This document shows, piece by piece, positions 15,424 through 20,784 of a DNA stretch of 20,784 nucleotides. The stretch lies in contig JAQUTS010000011.1 of NCBI GenBank assembly GCA_028694275.1, positions 1 through 20,784 of the forward strand. Reading direction: 5' to 3'. The notes beneath the pieces were generated by a model, which was not told where the DNA came from, searched no databases, and saw only the letters and a program-made list of their open reading frames with translations. How positions within the stretch are numbered: position 1 is the stretch's first letter; the number at the start of each line of letters is the position of its first letter. This DNA comes from Candidatus Gastranaerophilales bacterium (GTDB lineage: Bacteria; Cyanobacteriota; Vampirovibrionia; Gastranaerophilales; CAJFVJ01). The position numbers were made by a program, and so were the translations under genes.

Positions 15424-15454
15424 AAAAAAACCAAGCTCATCGCTTGGCTTTTTT
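15424..15454. terminator. Bidirectional intrinsic terminator downstream of ftsZ
   Basis: CCAAGC (15431-15436), loop TCATC, GCTTGG (15442-15447), flanked by an A-tract on the left and a T-tract on the right. It works on the minus strand as the ftsZ terminator and can also work on the plus strand. Confidence 0.9.
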
Positions 15455-15477
15455 ATTTTACATCCGTAAATTAATTA

Positions 15478-16647
15478 CTATTTTTGCAAAAAGTCAGGAA
15501 TATCCAATCCGCCTGTATTGCTTGCAGGTGGCAATGAAGGAGATGAACCCGCTTCATCAGGATTTTTCTTAACTGCAAAGAAATCATTCAAATCAACTTT
15601 TGACAAGTCTTTTTTCTCGCCAAAGCCTTTTGATTCTTGCAAATCAAACCCTGTTGCAATAACAGTAATTTGGATTTCTCCTTGGATTCGATCATCAATC
15701 ACGGCACCGAATGTCACGATAGCATCGTCTAAGATTGCACCGTGAATAATTTCAGCCGCTTCATAAACTTCATGCAATGTCATATCAGGACCGCCTGTAA
15801 CATTCAATATCACGCCGCTTGCGCCGTTAATTGAAGTTTCAAGAAGAGGTGAATTAACCGCCAACTTAGCAGCTTCAATAGCTCTTCCTTCGCCTGATCC
15901 GCGTCCGATACCCATAAGAGCCGAACCTGACATTGACATAACAGCCTTAACATCGGCGAAGTCAACGTTGATGAGTCCTGGAACCGTAATAATATCAGAA
16001 ATACCTTGAACACCTCTCAACAATACTTCATCGACTACGTAGAATGCTTCTCTGATAGTAGTTCTGCGCTCTACAACTTCGATAAGTTTGTCGTTTGGAA
16101 TAACGATCAAAGTATCAACATTTTCTTTTAATTTTTCAAGACCTTCAAGAGCTTGATTCATTCTGCGACGACCTTCAAAGCTAAATGGCTTTGTAACAAC
16201 GCCTACAGTCAAAGCTCCGAGTTCTTTTGCAATTTGAGCAACAACAGGAGCCGCACCGGTACCTGTTCCGCCGCCCATGCCCGCTGTGATGAAAACCATA
16301 TCAGCACCGTCAAGTGCCAACATAATATCTTCGCGGCTTTCTTCAGCAGCTTTTCCGCCTTTTGAAGGGTCTCCACCGGCACCTAAGCCATTGGTCAATT
16401 TTGATCCTAACTGAACGCGATTTGGAGCTGCAGACATTTCAAGTACTTGAGCGTCTGTGTTCATTGCCCAAAAATCTACGCCTTGTAATCCTGCTTTAAT
16501 CATACGGTTAACTGCGTTTCCGCCGCCGCCGCCGACCCCTACGACTTTAATACTGGCATGACTTGTAACCCTTTGTGGAGTATCAAATAATGATTTTGAT
16601 GATGCTGGTTCTTCATTGAAGTTCAATGGTCCAAAGTTCTTTTCCAC
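15478..16647 (-). CDS. ftsZ: Cell division protein FtsZ
   Basis: FtsZ is the tubulin-like GTPase that polymerises at midcell and organises the septal machinery. The 389-residue product is a normal length. A short variable N-terminus (1-32) precedes the GTP-binding Rossmann domain: GVGGGGGNAVNRM (37-49), the tubulin signature GGGTGTG (125-131) and the T7 catalytic loop NVDFAD (227-232). An acidic, low-complexity linker (about 345-378) leads to the conserved C-terminal peptide LDIPDFLQK (381-389), which binds FtsA or other partners. Translation starts at a GTG at 16647, 8 bases after AAAAGGGG. ftsA and ftsQ are not adjacent, so this is a solitary ftsZ as in Cyanobacteria rather than part of a dcw cluster tail. 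It is followed by a strong terminator. Confidence 0.98.
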   Translation of the reverse strand: MEKNFGPLNFNEEPASSKSLFDTPQRVTSHASIKVVGVGGGGGNAVNRMIKAGLQGVDFWAMNTDAQVLEMSAAPNRVQLGSKLTNGLGAGGDPSKGGKAAEESREDIMLALDGADMVFITAGMGGGTGTGAAPVVAQIAKELGALTVGVVTKPFSFEGRRRMNQALEGLEKLKENVDTLIVIPNDKLIEVVERRTTIREAFYVVDEVLLRGVQGISDIITVPGLINVDFADVKAVMSMSGSALMGIGRGSGEGRAIEAAKLAVNSPLLETSINGASGVILNVTGGPDMTLHEVYEAAEIIHGAILDDAIVTFGAVIDDRIQGEIQITVIATGFDLQESKGFGEKKDLSKVDLNDFFAVKKNPDEAGSSPSLPPASNTGGLDIPDFLQK

Positions 16648-17015
16648 TTCTTTGACCCCTTTTCTATCTAATTAATCTATTAATGTACATTTTTTTAGCT
16701 TATTTTATACTATTTCAAATACTAACATTAGTAAAGATGTTTGTCCAAAATAATTAAAAGCTGGTTACTAAATATTCTAACAACTTTTCGATTTTTTTGT
16801 ATAAATATTAACTTGTCTTAAAAACCCCTTGTGTTACATTTGTTAACGCCCTATAAAAACCCCTCTAAGCCCTTATATATCTTGTGCATAAAGTCTACCG
16901 AAAAAATATAACATGTTAAAACATGTTACAAAACAGGCCTTTTGTGAAATCCTAAGAGTTAAAAATTTTTTATATATATACAAGAGGACAAACTTATCGA
17001 GGAGATTGCAGTTTT
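16648..17015. other. Long intergenic region between divergent ftsZ and the glycine-rich gene
   Basis: This 368-bp A+T-rich stretch shows no gene on either strand. It must hold the ftsZ promoter (minus) and the promoter of the 17016 gene (plus), but I cannot assign either with confidence. It contains the tandem word ACATGTTA-AA-ACATGTTA at 16911-16928, with 16 bases identical to 1444-1459. A GAGGAG at 16999-17004 serves the 17016 start. Confidence 0.6.
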
Positions 17016-17321
17016 ATGGCTTTAGGAATTTCATCTTTTGATAGTATCGCTAACTCTGGCAACATAGCTGGCGGAAATGACGGCGGCCAAGAAATTGCAA
17101 GCAATTTCGGACTTGGAAGTATCTTTTCTAATTTCGGATTCGGTGGATTGTTCTCTGGTCCGGTTAATAAATCGGGCGAAGGCTCAGGAACTGTGGCTTG
17201 TATTTTCGGTGACAACTTGAGTCTTGACAGTAATGGCAATGGAGCGGGTGGCGAAGTCCTATTCGGCGGCTTCTCAGGAGGCGGCGGAAGCTGTGGCGGA
17301 GGCAGTGTGTCTTTAGCTTAA
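17016..17321 (+). CDS. Small glycine-rich protein of unknown function (101 aa)
   Basis: I do not recognise it. The ATG follows GAGGAG by about 11 bases, and a strong terminator lies 100 bp downstream. The product is rich in Gly, Ser, Asn and Phe. It starts MALGISSFDSIANSGNIAGG, continues with repeated Phe-Gly segments (SNFGFGGLFSG), has one internal Cys (residue 62) and ends GGGGSCGGGSVSLA. There is no lysine-rich signal peptide. A Gly-Gly pair at 19-20 might be a double-glycine leader end, and the GGGGSCGGG tail resembles the heterocyclised core of microcin B17, but no modification or export gene is nearby. The MALG start echoes the 3380 product. It could be a peptide precursor, a small structural protein or a phase-separating protein. 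The overlapping antisense frame is a composition artefact. Confidence 0.65.
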   Translation: MALGISSFDSIANSGNIAGGNDGGQEIASNFGLGSIFSNFGFGGLFSGPVNKSGEGSGTVACIFGDNLSLDSNGNGAGGEVLFGGFSGGGGSCGGGSVSLA

Positions 17322-17421
17322 TCTAATTAAGCAAGACAATTTATTCTCAAGAACACAGCAGATTTTGTAACCTGGCTTCAAAATCCATTACGAAAAATTT
17401 TTCGTTCATATCATATTGATG

Positions 17422-17446
17422 AAAAGCCCCTACACGGGGCTTTTTT
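17422..17446. terminator. Bidirectional intrinsic terminator between the glycine-rich gene and the protease gene
   Basis: AAAAGCCCC (17422-17430), loop TACAC, GGGGCTTTT (17436-17444), with T-run to 17446. The glycine-rich gene ends to its left on the plus strand and the protease gene ends to its right on the minus strand. A separate perfect palindrome, ACGAAAAATTTTTCGT, lies upstream at 17390-17405. Confidence 0.9.
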
Positions 17447-17456
17447 CATATACTCT

Positions 17457-18176
17457 TTAATTAAAGTTTTCTCTTATATTAACGGCGAATTTTCTGTCAT
17501 TTTTAAAATCATTCACCATGCGTTTCGCAGTATTAACAGGCACAGCAAACCCTATACCGATGTTGGATTGATTATTATCAGGATTATATATCGACTGATT
17601 TATCCCAATCACCTCACCATCCATGTTAATAAGCGGACCGCCTGATGAGCCCGGATTTATGGCGGCATCTGTTTGTATTCTGTTGCGGTCATAGTCAATT
17701 CTGCTTATGATACCCGTTGTCAAAGTTCCGTTAAAACCAAACGGATTCCCAACAGCCAAAACCCTTTGCCCAACTTTCACATGGGTAGAATCCCCAAGTT
17801 TTATCGCCTTAAGAGGCCTATTTACATTGACTTTCAAAATAGCAAGGTCATTAAGATCACCCATTATAGCCAAAACTTTTGCGGTTGTTTTTTCATTATT
17901 TGAAAAAGTCACGGTTATTTTGCGCGTATCATCAATAACATGAGAGCTAGTCAAAATAATACCCGTAGGATCAATAATAATCCCTGATCCGCTCGAAACA
18001 TTATCAAGAAGCATCTCACCGTCAACAGCAACAATGGAAGGATTTACCTTTTCATAAACCTGAATGGTGGCTTTTTCTTCCTGAGCATAAAAAGGAGCCC
18101 CATACGACAGACCTGAAATGCCCAAAGCAAAAATCAAAGAAAAAACTATTGCTGTTTTATTCAAATTCTCGATCAT
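17457..18176 (-). CDS. Exported HtrA/DegP-type serine protease without PDZ domain (239 aa)
   Basis: This S1C-family trypsin-like protease is probably anchored in or released across the membrane. Residues 6-27 are a hydrophobic signal segment (NKTAIVFSLIFALGISGLSYGA). The catalytic triad is His79 (LTSSHVID), Asp110 (NDLAIL) and Ser178 in GSSGGPL. The usual GNSGGP has Ser for Asn here, a tolerated change. GNPFG and the GIGFAVPV end of the protease domain are present. The protein stops about 30 residues after that, so it has no PDZ domain, unlike DegP and DegQ (about 400-480 residues). An upstream TTG at 18221 is in frame, but GGAG lies 5 bases before the ATG at 18176, which is preferred. It likely degrades or senses misfolded envelope proteins. 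Stop and composition look intact, so the short form seems real rather than truncated. Confidence 0.92.
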   Translation of the reverse strand: MIENLNKTAIVFSLIFALGISGLSYGAPFYAQEEKATIQVYEKVNPSIVAVDGEMLLDNVSSGSGIIIDPTGIILTSSHVIDDTRKITVTFSNNEKTTAKVLAIMGDLNDLAILKVNVNRPLKAIKLGDSTHVKVGQRVLAVGNPFGFNGTLTTGIISRIDYDRNRIQTDAAINPGSSGGPLINMDGEVIGINQSIYNPDNNQSNIGIGFAVPVNTAKRMVNDFKNDRKFAVNIRENFN

Positions 18177-18272
18177 AACCACTCCAAAAAATATCCCTGA
18201 GGGTAATTTAGCATTTTGCAAGACACAAAACTACACCCTGTAAGTTATTTTTTGTAAGACAATCGGGCTATT

Positions 18273-20003
18273 TTATTTAATATTTTTTACAATCTCAACA
18301 ATTTTAGAAACAGCGTCATCGGCTGATATTTTTTGAATATCAGAGCTGTTGCGCGCTTTGAATTCAACCAGCCCCTCAGTTATTGTTTTGCCGACAGTAA
18401 TACGATATGGAAAACCTATCAAATCTGCATCTTTAAATTTGACACCCGCACGCTCATCTCTATCATCCAAAACTACTTCAACGCCTTGTATTTTAAGCTC
18501 TTCGTAAATTTTTTGCGCTGTTTCGATTTGTTGTTCATCTTTAACATTCACAGGCGTTACAACCACATGATAAGGAGCAATGGCAATAGGCCAAATAATA
18601 CCCCAATCATCGTGATAACGCTCAATTGCAGCAGCAGCAGTTCTTGTAATGCCAATGCCGTAACATCCCATAATGAAAGGTTTTTCTTCTCCGTTCTCAG
18701 CAGTAAAAGTTGCCCCCATGGCAGCTGAATATTTGGTTCCAAGCTGGAATATATTCCCGACTTCAATACCTTTTGTAATAAGAAGATGCCCATCACAATC
18801 AGGACAGCCTTCGCCCTTTTGAGCAAGACGAATATCATGCAATTCGCATGGGCCTGTAACATCTACGCCAAAGTTTGCCCCGACCAAATGATAATCTGTT
18901 TCATTTATGCCGATTATAAAATTTTTCAATTCACCAACGCTATTATCAGCAACAACGGTAATGCCTTTAAGCCCCTCAGGGCCGATAAATCCAGGTACAG
19001 CATCAAAACCGCTTTGCGCCATAAGTTCTTTGATTTCGCCCTCAGTTGCAATTCTGATTTCATTCGCACCGACTGCGTTCATAAGTTTGACTTCTTCAAC
19101 TGCCTTATCCCCTCGAATCAAAGCCAAAACAGGCTTTGAATCAGCTATATAGACAAGACTTTTGCAAATAACACTCGGTTCAACTTTTAAAAATGCCGCC
19201 AAATCATCAATTGATTTGACATTAGGGGTATGGACTTTTTCAGCTTTGGCAAATCCGCCATCTACAACTGCTTTGAGCATTTTTGATGTTGCGTGATTTG
19301 TGTTTGCGGCGTATGAGCATTTATCGCAATAAAGCACATCATTCTCGCCCGCATCTGTATTTGTCAAAACCATATATTCATGACTTACGCTGCCGCCAAT
19401 TGCGCCTGAATCTGATTGAACAGCACGCGTTTCAAGCCCGCAACGAAGAAAAATCTTTGTATAAGCATCTGCCATTTTTTCATATGCAACTTCCATGCCT
19501 TTTTGATCAAAGTCGAAGCTATATGCATCTTTCATGATAAATTCACGACCACGAAGAAGCCCGAAACGAGGACGAATTTCATCACGGAATTTGGATTGAA
19601 TTTGGTATAGATTAACAGGTAATTGTTTATATGAGCGTATGCCTTCTCTTGCAATGAATGTGATAACTTCTTCATGAGTAGGCCCAAGGCACATACCTCT
19701 GTCATGACGGTCTTTTAAGCGCATAAGCTCTTTGCCGTAAACATCCCATCTGCCTGATTCTTGCCAAAGTTCTTCAGGTTGAACAAAAGGCATCAAGAGT
19801 TCTTGAGCTCCTTTAGCATCCATTTCTTCTCTTACAATGTTCTCAATTTTGCGCAAAACTCTTTGCATAAGCGGAAGATAATTGTAAACACCGCTTGTAA
19901 GTTTGCGGATATAACCCGCTCTGACAAGAAGTTTGTGGCTTACAACTTCTGCATCTGAGGGGTCTTCTCTTAGAGTCTGTACGAACAGTTGTGACATTTT
20001 CAT
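18273..20003 (-). CDS. proS: Prolyl-tRNA synthetase, bacterial (editing-domain) type
   Basis: This class II aminoacyl-tRNA synthetase charges tRNA-Pro with proline. The 576-residue length and an insertion (about 225-405) between motifs 2 and 3 identify the bacterial form with the INS editing domain that clears misacylated Ala-tRNA-Pro. Class II motifs are present: motif 1 around 55-75, GPTHEE at 108-112, motif 2 FRDEIRPRFGLLRGREF (139-155), and motif 3 MGCYGIGITRTAAAAIE (445-461). An anticodon-binding domain follows. Two CxxC pairs flank the editing domain (Cys226/229 and Cys400/403), which could bind zinc as in some other bacterial ProS proteins. The ATG at 20003 follows GAGGATCCAGG; a second ATG at 19997 is possible. 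The gene is separated from cobO by a terminator. Confidence 0.97.
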   Translation of the reverse strand: MKMSQLFVQTLREDPSDAEVVSHKLLVRAGYIRKLTSGVYNYLPLMQRVLRKIENIVREEMDAKGAQELLMPFVQPEELWQESGRWDVYGKELMRLKDRHDRGMCLGPTHEEVITFIAREGIRSYKQLPVNLYQIQSKFRDEIRPRFGLLRGREFIMKDAYSFDFDQKGMEVAYEKMADAYTKIFLRCGLETRAVQSDSGAIGGSVSHEYMVLTNTDAGENDVLYCDKCSYAANTNHATSKMLKAVVDGGFAKAEKVHTPNVKSIDDLAAFLKVEPSVICKSLVYIADSKPVLALIRGDKAVEEVKLMNAVGANEIRIATEGEIKELMAQSGFDAVPGFIGPEGLKGITVVADNSVGELKNFIIGINETDYHLVGANFGVDVTGPCELHDIRLAQKGEGCPDCDGHLLITKGIEVGNIFQLGTKYSAAMGATFTAENGEEKPFIMGCYGIGITRTAAAAIERYHDDWGIIWPIAIAPYHVVVTPVNVKDEQQIETAQKIYEELKIQGVEVVLDDRDERAGVKFKDADLIGFPYRITVGKTITEGLVEFKARNSSDIQKISADDAVSKIVEIVKNIK

Positions 20004-20042
20004 GAAGCCTGGATCCTCTTTTGGAATTTTTATTACACGGCA

Positions 20043-20072
20043 ATAATATCACAAACATTTTTGCTCTGCGAA
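20043..20072 (-). promoter_or_regulatory. Possible promoter of proS
   Basis: On the minus strand, TTCGCA (20067-20072) and TATTAT (20043-20048) are separated by 18 bp. They lie between the cobO terminator and the proS start, so a promoter is needed about here. The match is moderate. Confidence 0.4.
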
Positions 20073-20084
20073 AATGCTCTACAT

Positions 20085-20120
20085 ATACAAAAAAGGGGTC
20101 TGAAAAAACAGGCCCCTTTT
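20085..20120 (-). terminator. Intrinsic terminator of cobO
   Basis: The stem AAAAGGGGTCTG (20091-20102) pairs with CAGGCCCCTTTT (20109-20120), 12 bp with one G-U pair, around loop AAAAAA. On the minus strand it is followed by a seven-T run. It separates cobO from proS. Confidence 0.9.
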
Positions 20121-20152
20121 ATCCCCTAAAATAGAACTCCTCAGATTTAAAT

Positions 20153-20689
20153 TTAGTACTCAATCCCTTGACGAGCCATAACTCCCATATCAAAATAATG
20201 TTTAATAGGTTTCATTTCTGTCACAAGGTGAGCAAGAGCAACCAACTCAGGGTGTGCTCTTCTACCTGTCAGTACAATCTCCAAATTTCTTGGTTTGTTT
20301 AATAGTTCTTCTTTAATCTCACTTACCTTAATCATTCCCAAATCGGTACAAATATTGAGTTCATCAAGAATGATAAGCTGATATTTTCCGCTTCTTATGG
20401 CTTCTTTTGCAAACTGCCATCCTCTTTTTGCTTCTTTAAAATCCTCGATACAAACATTGTGCGAATATACAACTCTGTCCATACCAAATTGGGCAACTTC
20501 TAAATTGTTTGCGAATTTAGACGCTGATACCATCTCTCCGTAATAGTTTTCCCCTTGTTCACCTTTTGTGAACTGTATTACCAAAACCTTCCATCCATGT
20601 CCCAACGCTCTAAGTGCCAAGCCCAAAGAAGCTGTTGTTTTCCCTTTTCCGTCTCCTGTGTAAATCTGAATATAGCCATTCTCTAACAA
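20153..20689 (-). CDS. cobO: Corrinoid (cob(I)alamin) adenosyltransferase, CobO/BtuR family
   Basis: This enzyme transfers adenosyl from ATP to the cobalt of cob(I)alamin or a cobyrinic acid derivative, making coenzyme B12 in either salvage or synthesis. The 178-residue product has the P-loop GDGKGKTT (12-19) that, unusually, binds ATP in the reversed orientation in this family, then LDELNI and TGRRAHPEL near the C-terminus and a closing KHYFDMGVMARQGIEY, all matching BtuR/CobA-type enzymes. It starts at a TTG at 20689, 10 bases after GGAGG. No ATG exists in the first dozen codons, so a TTG start is likely. About 45 bp upstream is a terminator hairpin belonging to whatever lies right of the window. 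Whether it serves de novo synthesis or salvage depends on genes outside. Confidence 0.93.
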   Translation of the reverse strand: MLENGYIQIYTGDGKGKTTASLGLALRALGHGWKVLVIQFTKGEQGENYYGEMVSASKFANNLEVAQFGMDRVVYSHNVCIEDFKEAKRGWQFAKEAIRSGKYQLIILDELNICTDLGMIKVSEIKEELLNKPRNLEIVLTGRRAHPELVALAHLVTEMKPIKHYFDMGVMARQGIEY

Positions 20690-20734
20690 AGTTATGATTC
20701 CTCCACCGGTATGCTAGTTGAAAAATTCAGAGGC

Positions 20735-20762
20735 AAAAAAACCTTTGATCAGTCGATCAAAG
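20735..20762 (-). terminator. Terminator hairpin upstream of cobO
   Basis: On the minus strand, CTTTGATC, loop GACT, GATCAAAG forms a perfect 8-bp stem, followed by G and seven T residues. It either ends a gene to the right (an open frame ending TGA just before it is visible) or is the expression platform of a leader regulating cobO. A cobalamin riboswitch core would lie outside the window and is not visible. Confidence 0.8.
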
Positions 20763-20784
20763 TCATCGCAAATTTATACAAAAC

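Noticed and set aside
16994..17239. Minus-strand open frame opposite the glycine-rich gene
   Set aside because: Proline-rich translation is the antisense image of glycine codons; it lacks a ribosome-binding site and the plus-strand gene has clear signals.

Overview
The window looks like a chromosomal segment of a low-G+C, host-associated relative of the Cyanobacteria, most likely the non-photosynthetic Vampirovibrionia (Melainabacteria, order Gastranaerophilales). This placement is inferred from the 16S rRNA text, the A+T-rich coding style and two small coiled-coil protein types that I associate with that group. It should be tested by aligning the 16S. Nearly all of the content is bacterial housekeeping. 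I see no phage, transposase, tRNA or CRISPR array.

Layout. Positions 1-1072 hold the 5' two-thirds or so of a 16S rRNA gene on the minus strand, running off the left edge. Its leader carries a boxA-like site and a very clean sigma-70 promoter (TTGACA, 17 bp, TACTAT). Next comes a minus-strand glutamate dehydrogenase (1651-2904), then a divergent 66-residue four-cysteine protein (3015-3215). Two plus-strand genes follow (3380-4210 and 4609-5253). They encode unrecognised helical proteins with matching C-terminal coiled-coil tails. A structured, palindrome-rich repeat surrounds their 3' ends: about 1.3 copies at 4208-4376 and 3.8 near-identical 125-bp copies at 5325-5798. The second array ends within two bases of the stop codon of a small minus-strand gene (5800-5976).

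The middle holds a HEAT-like helical protein (6060-6746), a convergent cytoplasmic GH13 neopullulanase-type enzyme (6739-8742) and a divergent TetR regulator (8862-9482) with a palindrome inside its own promoter. A minus-strand operon then runs from a good promoter at 14689-14717. It encodes a 1019-residue SF1 (Upf1/COG1112-like) helicase with a C-terminal Vsr-like nuclease domain, then a nitrilase-superfamily amidase, then a D-Ala-D-Ala carboxypeptidase of the PBP4 family. The genes are nearly contiguous or overlap.

The right part, nearly all minus strand, has a 208-residue protein with a CheD/CNF1-like Thr-Cys-His pattern, ftsZ, a plus-strand glycine-rich 101-residue protein, an exported HtrA-type protease without PDZ domain, proS, and a cobO/btuR corrinoid adenosyltransferase. 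Most units are separated by clear intrinsic terminators.

The best candidates for undescribed biology are: the 125-bp structured repeat and its placement at gene ends; the paired coiled-coil proteins; the helicase-nuclease fusion in a cell-wall and amidase operon; and the predicted CheD/CNF1-like deamidase.
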